DNA of 64,000 nucleotides from UBA9620 sp965220695 (GCA_965220695.1 OZ244838.1:2976001-3040000); one strand, 5' to 3'; positions 35,722 to 44,926 are shown, numbered from the stretch's first letter. The notes: generated by a model from the letters alone, not told the origin. Program-made: numbers and translations.

Positions 35722-37011
35722 ATGCGCTTGCGCTGCGGGCGATGCTTCCGTTTCGCCACGTTTACGGCGATCTGTCTGGCGGTCGCGCTGTCCTGCGCTC
35801 GTGCCGGGGCGGGTCAGGAGAGCGGCGACGCCGATGGCTTGCTGCATACCGAGCTGTTTCTGACCGGCCGGAATCTCAGCGTGGCGTACGAGCCGCTGGC
35901 CGCAGACACCCCGGCGCTCGCGACGCTGCTGGCCACCGACCTGGGCGCCGTCGAAGTCGCGTATCGGCTGGGCCACCTCACGGGCAACCGTTCACTGCAG
36001 ATAGGGCCGTTCGGGCCGGAGCCGGACGACTCGCCGCCGTCTTCGCCGGACCATGAGCTCTGGTTGATGCGCACGGCGGACGGCTGGATCCTCGACGCTC
36101 GGCCGCGCGCCCCGGACGACGCCGAGGACGCCGAGGACACCGAGGACACCGAGGACACCGAGGACACCGAGGACGCCGAGGACACCGAGGACGCCGAGGA
36201 CACCGAGGACACCGAGGACGCCGAGGACGCCGAGGACGCCGAGGACGCCGAGGACGCCGAGGACGCCGAAGAACCGGCGGCGCCCGTGCGCATCCCCCTG
36301 ACCCATGCTCCACGCAGCGAGTCGTCGCCGCTGACCGTGGCGCTCACGCCAGAAAGTGACGATGGCGGAGAGTTGAGCCTGTTCTGGGGGACGCACACCT
36401 GGACCGCCGCGTTCCAGTTTGTCGACCTTGCACGCCAGCCGCGCCCCGAACGCACCTCCAACGTGGGGCGGCCGAGCGCGCTCACGCGCGACTCGGACAC
36501 CAGCGGCCGCGCCCGGGCCGCCACGCTCGGCACCCGCAACGAGACCGCGCTCGTCACGCCCGACGGCGCCCACATCCGGGTGCACTTCCACAGGGGGATC
36601 GGAACCGACAGCGACGACTTCGCCCGCATCGACACGATCGGCGACGGCGACGTGCTGGCGTTGACCCGGGCGGCCGTCATCCGGCTCCGCACGGAGACGC
36701 CGCTGCGTTTCGGGGACACGCTGGTGCCGACAGGTAATCTCGCCCCCGACTTCCCCGGGGCGTACGGTCTCTGGCTGAAGAAGACGGGATCGGGCTGGCG
36801 GCTCGTCTTCAACAACGAACCTGACTCGTGGGGCACACAGCACGACCCGGCGTTCGACGTCGCAGAGATCGACCTGGCGCATACCGAGGGCGGCCCGCTC
36901 ACGGAACGGCCGCTGGCCGTCAACCTCGTGGCGCGAGACGACGGCCACGCCGGACTGGTGATCCACTGGGGCGGCCACGCGTGGGCGACGGAGTTCACCT
37001 GGGCGCCCTGA
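35722..37011 (+). CDS. Two-module DUF2911-like secreted protein with acidic repeat linker
   Basis: Protein of 429 residues with a signal peptide (FTAICLAVALSCARAGAG). The C-terminal half resembles DUF2911: RFGDTLVPTGNLAPDFPGAY, GLWLKKTGSGWRLVFNNEPD, SWGTQHDPAFDVAEIDL and VIHWGGHAWATEFTWAP. The first half repeats the same plan more loosely (HELWLMRTADGWILDARP, then LSLFWGTHTWTAAFQF). Between these two portions of the first module lies an acidic run of 17 three-residue units (about residues 134-184). The function is unknown; the fold suggests a periplasmic binding or structural protein. Confidence 0.7.
   Translation: MRLRCGRCFRFATFTAICLAVALSCARAGAGQESGDADGLLHTELFLTGRNLSVAYEPLAADTPALATLLATDLGAVEVAYRLGHLTGNRSLQIGPFGPEPDDSPPSSPDHELWLMRTADGWILDARPRAPDDAEDAEDTEDTEDTEDTEDAEDTEDAEDTEDTEDAEDAEDAEDAEDAEDAEEPAAPVRIPLTHAPRSESSPLTVALTPESDDGGELSLFWGTHTWTAAFQFVDLARQPRPERTSNVGRPSALTRDSDTSGRARAATLGTRNETALVTPDGAHIRVHFHRGIGTDSDDFARIDTIGDGDVLALTRAAVIRLRTETPLRFGDTLVPTGNLAPDFPGAYGLWLKKTGSGWRLVFNNEPDSWGTQHDPAFDVAEIDLAHTEGGPLTERPLAVNLVARDDGHAGLVIHWGGHAWATEFTWAP
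36121..36273 (+). repeat. Coding 9-bp tandem repeat (Ala/Thr-Glu-Asp units)
   Basis: Seventeen 9-bp units, sixteen GCC/ACC-GAG-GAC plus one GCC-GAA-GAA, lie in the DUF2911-like gene. Only the first codon of each unit varies, between GCC (Ala) and ACC (Thr), which suggests slipped-strand expansion of a few founder units. The antisense strand has a misleading long open frame. Confidence 0.9.
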
Positions 37012-37073
37012 CGGCGCAGGCAGTCCGTCGATACGGCCACGCCGGGACAAGGCGCCCAGAAAGTGAGCAGGTG

Positions 37074-38216
37074 ATGACATATCGTGCAGTTCGGGTCGCT
37101 GCCTGCCTGTGGCTCGCCACGGGCGCCGCCACCTGCGGAGGCGGCCCGACCGGGGCGCCAGAGCCGGTGACCGCGCCGGCCGGCGCCGGGGACCCGGGCG
37201 ACGCCGCCGCGTTCCAGTTCGACGCCACCTGGCCGAAACCGCTGCCGGACAACTGGACGCTGGGGAACGTGGTCGGCGTCGCGGTCGACGCCAGGGACGA
37301 CATCTGGATCATCCACCGCCCCGGCAGTCTGACCGCCGAGGAGGCGGGCGCCGACGCAACCCCGCCGCTGGCCGAGTGCTGCCGGCCGGCGCCGCCGGTG
37401 ATCGAGTTCAACCAGGACGGCGACGTCCTGCAGGCCTGGGGCGGCCCCGGTGACGGCTTCGAGTGGCCGCAAGCCGAGCACGGGATCTTCATCGACCACC
37501 TGGACAACGTGTGGATCGGCGGCAGCGGCGGGACAGACGCCCAGATTCTCAAGTTCACGCAGGCGGGCGATTTACTGCTGCAGATCGGCAGCCAGGGACA
37601 AGGCCAGGGCAGCAACGACCTCGAGAACTTCGGACAGCCGGCCGAGATCGATGTCGATCCCGAAACGAACGAGGTGTTCATCGCCGACGGCTACGGCAAC
37701 CGCCGGGTCGCGGTGTTCGACGCCGGGACCGGCGAGTACAAACGTCACTGGGGCGCATATGGCAACCAGCCGACGGACGACCCGTATACCTATGATCCGG
37801 ACGCCCCGCTCTCGCAACAGTTCGGACGCCCCGTCCACTGCGCCACTCTCTCCGACGACGGGTTGGTCTATGTGTGCGACCGCGTCAACGACCGGATTCA
37901 GGTCTTCGAACGGGACGGCACGTTCCTGGACGAGGTGGTCATCGCCGGCCGGACCCGCGGGTTCGGCTCGGCGTTCGATGTCGACTTCTCTCGCGATGCG
38001 GAGCAGCGGTATCTGTACAATATCGACGGAATGAACCAGAAAGTCTGGCTGTTGAACCGGGCCGACCTCGAGATCCTCGGGTCGTTCGGCTTCGGCGGGC
38101 ACACCGCGGGCGGATTCACGGCGGCGCACAGCCTGGCGGTCGATTCGCACGGCAACATCTACGTCGGGGAAACGCTGGAAGGCAAACGCGTGCAGCGCTT
38201 CGTGCTCACGCCCTGA
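37074..38216 (+). CDS. NHL-repeat lipoprotein (beta-propeller)
   Basis: Protein of 380 residues. The N-terminus ends in a lipobox-like ATGAATCGGG, so a lipoprotein is likely. NHL-type blades are visible: VVGVAVDARDDIWIIHRPG, HGIFIDHLDNVWIGGSGG, EIDVDPETNEVFIADGYGNR, YVCDRVNDRIQVFERDGTFL and SLAVDSHGNIYVGETLEGKR. It resembles peptidyl-alpha-hydroxyglycine alpha-amidating-lyase-type propellers, but catalytic activity is not shown by the sequence. Start ATG 37074 is in frame with a longer unlikely upstream extension. Confidence 0.82.
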   Translation: MTYRAVRVAACLWLATGAATCGGGPTGAPEPVTAPAGAGDPGDAAAFQFDATWPKPLPDNWTLGNVVGVAVDARDDIWIIHRPGSLTAEEAGADATPPLAECCRPAPPVIEFNQDGDVLQAWGGPGDGFEWPQAEHGIFIDHLDNVWIGGSGGTDAQILKFTQAGDLLLQIGSQGQGQGSNDLENFGQPAEIDVDPETNEVFIADGYGNRRVAVFDAGTGEYKRHWGAYGNQPTDDPYTYDPDAPLSQQFGRPVHCATLSDDGLVYVCDRVNDRIQVFERDGTFLDEVVIAGRTRGFGSAFDVDFSRDAEQRYLYNIDGMNQKVWLLNRADLEILGSFGFGGHTAGGFTAAHSLAVDSHGNIYVGETLEGKRVQRFVLTP

Positions 38217-38280
38217 GCGCCTGCAGAAAATGCTGGTCCCGCGCCGGGCTCGACGCGCGCACGACCACAGGAGACATCTC

Positions 38281-39270
38281 ATGCGAGCATCCGGCTTCAT
38301 CGCGCCGCACGTGCTGGGATACGCGGTGCTGGTCGCCTGTGTGCCGGTCGCCGCCGCGGGACAGCAAGCGCCATACGCCGCGCCGCGCACGCCCTGGGGC
38401 GCACCCGATCTGCAGGGCATCTGGACCAATGCCACCCTCACGCCGGTGGAACGTCCCGATTCGCTGGCCGACAAGACGGTGCTGACGGCGGAGGAAGCCG
38501 CTGATCTCGAGATTCGCTCGGCGGAAAGCCGCGCCGCGTCCGATCGCTTCATTCCCGGGAACGTCGGCGCCTACAACCAGTTCTGGATGGACGGCGGCAA
38601 GAACGTGACCGAGGACCGGCGCACGGCGCTCATCGTCGATCCGCAGACCGGGAAGATCCCCTGGACCGGCGCCGGCCGGCAGCGTCTTGAGAGCGACCTG
38701 GCGCGATACGGCGTCGGACCGTTCGACACCTACGTAGACGCCGATACCGGCGAGCGGTGTCTGACCGACGGCCTGCCGTTCGTCCCGCTGCAGGGCTACA
38801 ACATGAACTACCACATCCTGCAGTCGCCGGGCTGGGTGGCGATGCTCAACGAGATGTTCCACGAGTACCGCCTGATTCCGGTCGATGGACGCGACCACGT
38901 GCCGCCCCACGTCGGCCAGATGCTGGGCGACGCCCGCGGCCGCTGGGAGGGCGACACCCTGGTCGTCGAGACCACCAGCTTCGCCGACAAGCGCCACTTC
39001 CTGTGGCGCGCGACGTGGCGCGCGGCGCGTCCCGGCCTGCGCCTGGTCGAGCGGTTCACCCGCGTCGACGCCGAGACGATCGACTACGAGTTCACGATGA
39101 CCGATCCGGACATGTTCACGCAGCCCTGGACCGCATCGGTTCCCATGACCACCAACCAGGCCTCACGCGGGGTCACCGCGGGTCCGATGTACGAGTACGC
39201 CTGCCACGAAGGCAACTACGGTCTGCTGAACATCATGCGGGGCGCGCGCGCCGAAGAGACCGGCCGCTAG
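38281..39270 (+). CDS. Conserved secreted protein, PDLQGIW family (copy 1)
   Basis: Protein of 329 residues with a signal peptide ending in VAAAGQQ and the family start PRTPWGAPDLQGIWTNATLT. Other conserved pieces are QSPGWVAMLNEMFHEYRLIP, GRWEGDTLVVETTSFADK and MYEYACHEGNYGLLNIMRGA. Function unknown; such genes are abundant in Acidobacteriota and often sit next to PQQ propeller genes, as here. Paralogue of the gene at 43925-44926 and of the fragment at 48594-48766. Confidence 0.75.
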   Translation: MRASGFIAPHVLGYAVLVACVPVAAAGQQAPYAAPRTPWGAPDLQGIWTNATLTPVERPDSLADKTVLTAEEAADLEIRSAESRAASDRFIPGNVGAYNQFWMDGGKNVTEDRRTALIVDPQTGKIPWTGAGRQRLESDLARYGVGPFDTYVDADTGERCLTDGLPFVPLQGYNMNYHILQSPGWVAMLNEMFHEYRLIPVDGRDHVPPHVGQMLGDARGRWEGDTLVVETTSFADKRHFLWRATWRAARPGLRLVERFTRVDAETIDYEFTMTDPDMFTQPWTASVPMTTNQASRGVTAGPMYEYACHEGNYGLLNIMRGARAEETGR

Positions 39271-39326
39271 CCTCGAGACGTCGATCCCGCGCCGCGATCT
39301 CCCCATACGACTGTCAAAGGAATTCG

Positions 39327-41435
39327 ATGAACAGGCCACGCTCACTCGGTCTCGGCATCATCGCCGCCAGTCTGCTGTGCGGCGCCGGCAGTACTTCTGC
39401 GCAACCCTGGCAGACCTACGACACGTCGAACGGCGAGTGGCGCAGCTACGCCGGCGACATCGGCGGCCGGAAATACTCGCCCCTCGACCAGATCGACGCC
39501 GGCAATTTCGCCGACCTCGAGCTGGCCTGGGAATGGACGTCGGTCGACAACTTCGTCAGCAGGACCATGCCGGACGGCAGCGAATGGTGGGCGCCGCTCG
39601 ACACCATCGTCGACAATCTCGTCGAGCAGACGCCGGACCTCTACCGCATCGGGCACGCGCCGAATCCGCGCGGCTTCCAGGCGACGCCGCTGATGGTGGG
39701 CGGCGTGCTCTACTTCAACACCCCGCTGTCGCAGGGGGTCGCCGTCGATGCCACCACCGGGGAGACGCTGTGGGTCTTCAATCCGAAGAGCTACGAGGAA
39801 GGCACCACCACGATGACCGGTACGTGGCGCCAGCGGGGCGTCGCCTACTGGACCGACGGTGAGGGTGACGAACGCATCTTCTGGGGCACCGGCAACGGCT
39901 ACCTGGTGTGCGCCGACGCGCCGACCGGCCGCCCCTGCGCCGACTTCGGCCCCGACGGCAGCGGCATGGTCGACGCCATGGTCGGCGTCCCGCGCGCGAA
40001 CCGCGGCGAGCGCGACTACCTGAACGCGCTGCTCTACGGCATCCACTCTCCGCCGATCGTGGTCCGCGACCGGGTCATCCACGGGTCGCACATTGCCGAC
40101 CGGCGCATCACGAAAGAGGCGATCCCCGGCTGGGTGCGCGCCTGGGACGTCCGCACCGGCGAGCACGCCTGGGACTTCCACACCGTCCCCAACAGCGCGG
40201 ACGAGTATGGGGCAGACACCTGGCTGAACGAGTCCTGGCGCTACTCGGGCAACGCCAACGTCTGGTCGATGCTGGCGGGCGACAACGAGCTGGGCTACGT
40301 CTACCTGCCGACCGGGACAACGACCAACGACTACTACGGCGCCGACCGGCTCGGCGACAACCTCTATTCCGAGACGCTGATCGCGGTCGATATCGAGACC
40401 GGGCAGCGCGCCTGGCACTTCCAGGCGGTGCATCACGGGCTGTGGGACTATGACTTCCCCACCCATCCGAATCTGCTGGACCTCACCGTCGACGGGCGCG
40501 ACATCCCGGCGATCACCCAGGTGAGCAAGCAGGGATTCATCTACACGTTCGACCGTGTCACCGGCGAACCGGTGTGGCCGATCGAAGAGCGCCCGGTGCC
40601 GCAGGACACGAACATGCCGGGCGAAGTGCCGGCCGCCACCCAGCCGTTCCCGACCCGGCCGGCGCCGTTCGACTACCAGGGCGTCATCATCGACGACCTC
40701 GTCGACTTCACGCCCGAGCTGCGGCAGATGGCGCTCGACGCGGTCGACGGGTTCACCCTCGGTCCCCTGTTCACGCCGCCGAACCGACCGGTCGAGGGTG
40801 AGACCAGGGGCACCATCATGCGTCCTCCGCCGGGCGGCACCGCCGGCTGGGCCGGCGCCGCCGCCGACCCGGAGACCGGCATGTTGTATGTGCCGTCGCG
40901 GAACCAGGCCTCGGTGATCGCGCTCTATCCGCCCGACTCCGCGCTGGGCGCCACCATGGCGTACACCCACGGCGCACCGGAAGCGGAACGGATGGAGCAG
41001 CTTCGCCGCGGCGTCCGCACCGGGCCGCAAATGCCCCGGGGGCTGCCGCTGCTGAAGCCGCCCTACTCGCGCATGTCGGCGATCGACATGAACACGGGCG
41101 ACTATGCCTGGGTCGTGCCGACCGGCAACGGCGACCGCTACCGCCGCCACCCGCTGTTGCGCGACCTCGACCTGCCGCCGCTGGGCGGCGACAACGGCTC
41201 CAACGGGCCGCTCCTGACCAGGACGCTGCTGATCTACTGCCTGACGGCCGGCAGCTCGACCGGCGGACCGCGGCTGGTCGCCTATGACAAGGCGTCGGGC
41301 GCCGAACTCGCCTCGGTCGACCTGCCGTCGGGCGCCATCGGCACCCCGATGACCTACATGGCCGACGACCGGCAGTACATCGCCCTCACCATCGGCGGCG
41401 GACCGCGCCTCGTGGCCTTCGCGCTGCCGGAATAG
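39327..41435 (+). CDS. PQQ-dependent glucose-dehydrogenase-like quinoprotein
   Basis: Secreted eight-bladed propeller of 702 residues with a signal peptide (IIAASLLCGAGSTSAQ). The mature start WRSYAGDIGGRKYSPLDQID and the segments GVAVDATTGETLWVFNP, WDVRTGEHAWDFHTVPNS, HHGLWDYDFPTHPNLLDLTV and QGFIYTFDRVTGEPVWPIEE are typical of PQQ-binding glucose dehydrogenases. No cytochrome domain is fused. AAAGGA lies upstream of ATG 39327. The enzyme probably oxidises a sugar or alcohol in the periplasm; the substrate is inference. Confidence 0.85.
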   Translation: MNRPRSLGLGIIAASLLCGAGSTSAQPWQTYDTSNGEWRSYAGDIGGRKYSPLDQIDAGNFADLELAWEWTSVDNFVSRTMPDGSEWWAPLDTIVDNLVEQTPDLYRIGHAPNPRGFQATPLMVGGVLYFNTPLSQGVAVDATTGETLWVFNPKSYEEGTTTMTGTWRQRGVAYWTDGEGDERIFWGTGNGYLVCADAPTGRPCADFGPDGSGMVDAMVGVPRANRGERDYLNALLYGIHSPPIVVRDRVIHGSHIADRRITKEAIPGWVRAWDVRTGEHAWDFHTVPNSADEYGADTWLNESWRYSGNANVWSMLAGDNELGYVYLPTGTTTNDYYGADRLGDNLYSETLIAVDIETGQRAWHFQAVHHGLWDYDFPTHPNLLDLTVDGRDIPAITQVSKQGFIYTFDRVTGEPVWPIEERPVPQDTNMPGEVPAATQPFPTRPAPFDYQGVIIDDLVDFTPELRQMALDAVDGFTLGPLFTPPNRPVEGETRGTIMRPPPGGTAGWAGAAADPETGMLYVPSRNQASVIALYPPDSALGATMAYTHGAPEAERMEQLRRGVRTGPQMPRGLPLLKPPYSRMSAIDMNTGDYAWVVPTGNGDRYRRHPLLRDLDLPPLGGDNGSNGPLLTRTLLIYCLTAGSSTGGPRLVAYDKASGAELASVDLPSGAIGTPMTYMADDRQYIALTIGGGPRLVAFALPE

Positions 41436-41490
41436 CTCACGATTCCTGACGGGTTGTATCTGTTCGCCAGCCTGCCGGCACACGAAGCGA

Positions 41491-41537
41491 GCAGCCCGTG
41501 GTGAAAGCCCTACTGCATTCGATCGGCGCTGCACCCG
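41491..41537 (+). repeat. Half copy of the MITE-like element
   Basis: This stretch matches the first ~47 bp of the element at 21696, starting GCAGCCCGTGG and including CTGCATTCGATCGGCGCTGC. The right half is absent; the integrase fragment follows instead. Confidence 0.65.
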
Positions 41538-41565
41538 CTGACGTCGGCGCGAGCTCGGACACGAC

Positions 41566-41670
41566 GCCGCCGCGCGCGTCTCGCTTGCCGAAGCGCGCGA
41601 GCAGGCGCTCGCCAACCGCAAGCTGGCGCGGTCCGGCGGCGATCGGCTGGCCGAGAAGCGCATCGTCCGA
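41566..41670 (+). pseudogene. Fragment of a tyrosine integrase (arm-binding domain)
   Basis: One frame encodes VSLAEAREQALANRKLARSG followed by GDRLAEKRIVRIARYA. This is the end of the arm-type DNA-binding domain (DUF4102-like) of P4-type integrases, where the order is LAEAR-x-x-A-x-AN then GGDPLAEKR. No start, no catalytic domain and no full frame are present. It marks the edge of the accessory island that holds the defence-type genes at 41717-43602. Confidence 0.55.
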
Positions 41671-41716
41671 ATCGCACGGTACGCAGCGGGTGTGCCGGGA
41701 TCGTCGCGTGGATGTG

Positions 41717-42343
41717 TCAGCGTGCGATCCACGCGGCTGGCGGCCAGGGCGTTGGCCGAACATCCGACTCTTCAAGCAGCAAGCCAAAGGCCCCGACGAG
41801 TCTTCGGAAGCTGCGGCAGTTACGATAGGCTGCGGCCAAATCAAATCTGGCGCTCAGCGATGCCTGATGCACGACGGGCAGGTAGCGGCCGTCGGTCATG
41901 CGTTTCTTCAACTCGCCTTTGGCGTTTCGTGGCGCTTCTGGTTCGGGGTGGACCACCGCATCCGGTCGAATGCCGGCGGTCCCGCGGAGTGACTCGATAC
42001 TTGCAAGGAACCACGCTTCGTACTCGCGATTGGCCATCACTACGGCGCACGGCACCCGACCCGCAGCTTCGCGGGCCCAGACGTCATATTCCGGGGCACG
42101 TTCCCGGGGACAGTCGTCGTCCGCGTCGAACAGAATCAGGATACCGGCGCAGTCTGGTGTGAGCAGCGCGAATCGAACGGCGCTCTGCAGGTCGGCCTTC
42201 CTTGCGAGTTGGTTGCGCCGGCGCCGGTGAGGCTTCGCAATTCGGACGTTCCACGCTTCGGCTGTCTCCGCTAACCTGCGCAAGAGAACCGGCGCAGCGG
42301 CTTCGTCGCCCTGGCCTTCAACGATCGGTTGGACGACCATCAA
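41717..42343 (-). CDS. DUF4276 (TOPRIM-like) protein, partner of AAA ATPase
   Basis: Protein of 208 residues. It starts with VVQPIVEGQGDEAAAPVLL (Glu9 in VEGQGDE), then LILFDADDDCP (acidic run at 73-77) and VMANREYEAWFLASIESLRG (Glu-x-x-Trp near 109-111). An N-terminal Glu followed by a D-x-D is the order of TOPRIM nuclease sites, and DUF4276 is regarded as TOPRIM-related. The start overlaps the stop of the AAA ATPase gene by 4 bp, so the two are translated together. Such pairs are likely defence or toxin-type modules; here the protein may be the effector nuclease. The exact activity is inference. Confidence 0.75.
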   Translation of the reverse strand: MMVVQPIVEGQGDEAAAPVLLRRLAETAEAWNVRIAKPHRRRRNQLARKADLQSAVRFALLTPDCAGILILFDADDDCPRERAPEYDVWAREAAGRVPCAVVMANREYEAWFLASIESLRGTAGIRPDAVVHPEPEAPRNAKGELKKRMTDGRYLPVVHQASLSARFDLAAAYRNCRSFRRLVGAFGLLLEESDVRPTPWPPAAWIAR

Positions 42344-43602
42344 AGGCTCTCGAACAACTGAGGCCGCAAATGAACGTCGCTGGCGGCCGGTACGGACTCG
42401 AGGGCGTTCGCGCGCAGCAACTCGCCGGCACCCATCAGATGGCGCTGCAGCGCCGCGCGGTTGGCGTCCGACACCGTGGTGATGTGTGTCGCTCCCTCAC
42501 GCCAGTCGACCATCCGCAGGTGACGATCGCTAATCCATTTCGCGTCGAGTAGCTCCGGACTGTGTGTCGTGATCACAACCTGAGTGCGTTCGCTCACCGC
42601 CTGCAGCACATCGAGGATCGACTCAAGCGCGCCGGGATGAATCGTCGCTTCAGGTTCTTCGACCGCGATCAGCGCTGGGCTGGCGTGCTGGAACGACGCG
42701 GCCAGGATGCCGAGTGCACGTAGCGTGCCGTCTGACATGTTGAACGCTTCAAACTTGAGCCGTTTCGTCGTGTCCGTGCCCCATCGCTGCGTGAATTGCA
42801 GCCCTAGGCTCTTGCCGTACGTCTTCACCGCCACGCTGTCCAGGTTCGGGACAATCGTCTCCAACACGTCGGCGATCAGAGCAAAGGTCTCTGGCGATCG
42901 TTTCTCGATCTCTCTGAGCACGCTCGTTGTGTTGCCACCGTCCCGCCGTAGCACGAAGCCGGGATCAGGTTTCTGCATCTTCCGCAATTCCCCGGGATCG
43001 ATGGCGTAAGCGCGCAGGCCGGACAACACATCCCAGACCCGCCAGAAAGGCTTGAAACTGCCGATTACCGGCAGGATCAGCGATGCATCGTCTATCGGCG
43101 GTCCCGCCAAGCCTTCCACGTTCGAGCGAAACCGCGTCCCGTGCCGATCGAACCAGAAGCTGGACGCGCCATTCAAAACGACACACTGCTCCCGGGAGAC
43201 CGAGAATCCGTGGTTTGGCCGTGACTTGATTTCAAACGCGTAGAACACATGGTCTTGACCGTAGCGACCCGCTGCGAGGTCCACGCGCATGCCGATCTTT
43301 GGCGGATGGCCGCGGCCCGACGAGCGGTTCCTGACGGCGGAGAGACCGCCTGCCCGGTCGAAGACGGTCCGTAGCGGCGCTCTCATCGCGTCCGCGAGGA
43401 ACGAGAAGGCGCTGATCAGGTTGCTCTTGCCCGAGCCGTTTCGGCCGACAAAGATCGTCGGGTTGTCGAAGGCAATGCAGGCCGACGGGATGCTTCGGAA
43501 GCGCTCCAGTACCAAGCGTCGGATGGCAAGATGCTCATTTGCCACTGGAATGTCCGCCTTTGCACGCTTGCGCAACGTCATCGGGAGCGGACGTACAGGC
43601 AC
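42340..43602 (-). CDS. AAA_21-type (SMC/RecF-like) ATPase
   Basis: ATPase of 420 residues (413 if it starts at the internal ATG 43581). Walker A FVGRNGSGKSNLISAF (GRNGSGKS at 53-60), ABC-signature-like MSDGTLRALGILAA, Walker B ALIAVEEPEATIHPG and H-loop VITTHSPELLDA are visible. It belongs to the OLD/RecF-like group that often works with a TOPRIM or other effector in phage defence. It is the first gene of a two-gene unit with the DUF4276 protein. The 322 bp upstream (43603-43924) shows no other gene. The organisation is like PARIS (AriA-AriB), although the effector family differs. Confidence 0.85.
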   Translation of the reverse strand: MPVRPLPMTLRKRAKADIPVANEHLAIRRLVLERFRSIPSACIAFDNPTIFVGRNGSGKSNLISAFSFLADAMRAPLRTVFDRAGGLSAVRNRSSGRGHPPKIGMRVDLAAGRYGQDHVFYAFEIKSRPNHGFSVSREQCVVLNGASSFWFDRHGTRFRSNVEGLAGPPIDDASLILPVIGSFKPFWRVWDVLSGLRAYAIDPGELRKMQKPDPGFVLRRDGGNTTSVLREIEKRSPETFALIADVLETIVPNLDSVAVKTYGKSLGLQFTQRWGTDTTKRLKFEAFNMSDGTLRALGILAASFQHASPALIAVEEPEATIHPGALESILDVLQAVSERTQVVITTHSPELLDAKWISDRHLRMVDWREGATHITTVSDANRAALQRHLMGAGELLRANALESVPAASDVHLRPQLFESL

Positions 43603-43924
43603 GCGTCAACACCGACGACAACTGAGGGCGCACCAACGCAATTGGTTTGGTCATCCATGCCGGGCGCCGTTCTCTCGTCGATCAGGGCCGCGCCGGCGCG
43701 CAGTGCAGGACAGGCAGTGGGCACCCATCCAAATCTGGCGTCGAAGTATACCATTCGCGCCGTGAGCCCAGGAGTGTGTGGTGAGACCCTGTGGGAAAGT
43801 CGCGTAGTTTCTCTTTCGAGAAAGTGGTGCAGATCACATCGGAAAGATGGCTCGAACCACATTCATCGGAACCTGAGAGTGAGGTTTCGTCCGCGAGCGA
43901 CGGAACGACTCAACCGCGCGATCG
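43603..43924. other. Intergenic region, nothing recognisable
   Basis: Between the AAA ATPase and the PDLQGIW-family gene. Short open frames on both strands look random. The promoter of the ATPase-DUF4276 pair is expected here but no clear -35/-10 pair could be assigned. Confidence 0.4.
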
Positions 43925-44926
43925 TCACCGTTCGCCGAGACGCGCCGTCCGCAGCATCCCGACCAGCGAGCGGTTGCCTTCGTGGCAGGCGAACTCGTAG
44001 AGCGGCTGGTCGCGCCGCTTGAGGGGAATCTCCGCTGTCCAGGGCGAGGCCCAGGTCGTGGGGTCGGTGAAGGTCAGGCGGTAGGTGATGGTGTCGGGAC
44101 CGCTCCGCGTGAACCGCTCCACCAGGTGCAGGCCCTCGGCCGCGCCCCGGTAGTAGCTCCCGGTCGAGAAGTTGCGGGTCTCGACCACCAGGGTGTCTCC
44201 TTCCCAGCGGCCGCGTGAGTCACCGTTCCACTGGCGCACCTCGTCCGGCAGGTGCGAGCGTCCGTCGAGCGGGATGATCCGCGCGTCGTGAAACGCCTCG
44301 TTGATGAACACGAGATACCCCGGCGTCTGCACGATCTGGTAGAACGTGTACGGGCCGGCGCCGAAGTTGCCGCCCAGACGCGGCACCCCCGTCGTCACGC
44401 AGCGGTGGAAGTTGTTCAGGTCTTCGGGCCCGGTCTTGAACTGCCACCCGCTGTCGACCGCCTCTGCCCGCGCCCGCGCCGCCGGCGTCAACGGGGGAAT
44501 CCGGCCGTCCGGCGGGGCGATGACCTGCGAGGTGCGGTTGGTGATCTCGACGTCGACCATGCCGATCGAGCTGCTGGTCGACTGCGCCTCGTATGTCTCG
44601 ACGTCCCGCAACGCCGCGAAGAACGCCCCCTCGGGCGTGGCGAACGCGCTGCGGCCGTTCCTGAAGATCCGCTCGGCGCGCTCGCGCAACGTGGCCACCT
44701 CCTCGTCGGTCAGGAACTCGCGGCCGGCCAGCTCGCGCGGGCGCTGCAGCGGGGTCGCGGTGTTGCTGAGCCAGACGCCCTGCAGGTCGGGCCGCCCGTC
44801 GGCGAGCCGGGGCAATGTCCAGTCATCAGCCGGTGTCGTCTGTGCGCCGACCGGGGGGGCGAACGCCGCCGCGCACGAGATCGCCAGGACCGCGGCGAGC
44901 ATCCGAACGGGCAAGCAACGAGACAT
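43925..44926 (-). CDS. Conserved secreted protein, PDLQGIW family (copy 2)
   Basis: Protein of 333 residues with a signal peptide (MLAAVLAISCAAAFAPPVGA) and the family motif ADGRPDLQGVWLSNTATPLQ. Other conserved parts are QTPGYLVFINEAFHDARIIP, GRWEGDTLVVETRNFSTG and YEFACHEGNRSLVGMLRTAR. It is a paralogue of the protein at 38281. AAGGAGGG lies upstream of ATG 44926. It separates the ATPase-DUF4276 pair from the VapBC remnant, so the accessory island is interrupted by a typical core-type gene. Confidence 0.75.
   Translation of the reverse strand: MSRCLPVRMLAAVLAISCAAAFAPPVGAQTTPADDWTLPRLADGRPDLQGVWLSNTATPLQRPRELAGREFLTDEEVATLRERAERIFRNGRSAFATPEGAFFAALRDVETYEAQSTSSSIGMVDVEITNRTSQVIAPPDGRIPPLTPAARARAEAVDSGWQFKTGPEDLNNFHRCVTTGVPRLGGNFGAGPYTFYQIVQTPGYLVFINEAFHDARIIPLDGRSHLPDEVRQWNGDSRGRWEGDTLVVETRNFSTGSYYRGAAEGLHLVERFTRSGPDTITYRLTFTDPTTWASPWTAEIPLKRRDQPLYEFACHEGNRSLVGMLRTARLGER

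Noticed and set aside
36121..36273. Antisense Val-Leu-Gly repeat that could be taken for a collagen-like or membrane protein
   Set aside because: It arises only from the complement of the Ala/Thr-Glu-Asp codon repeat.
36121..36273. CRISPR array
   Set aside because: Units are 9 bp, contiguous, without spacers and inside a coding frame.
43578..43862. 94-codon minus-strand frame before the AAA ATPase
   Set aside because: No ribosome-binding site, no family features and unusual composition; it overlaps the ATPase start.
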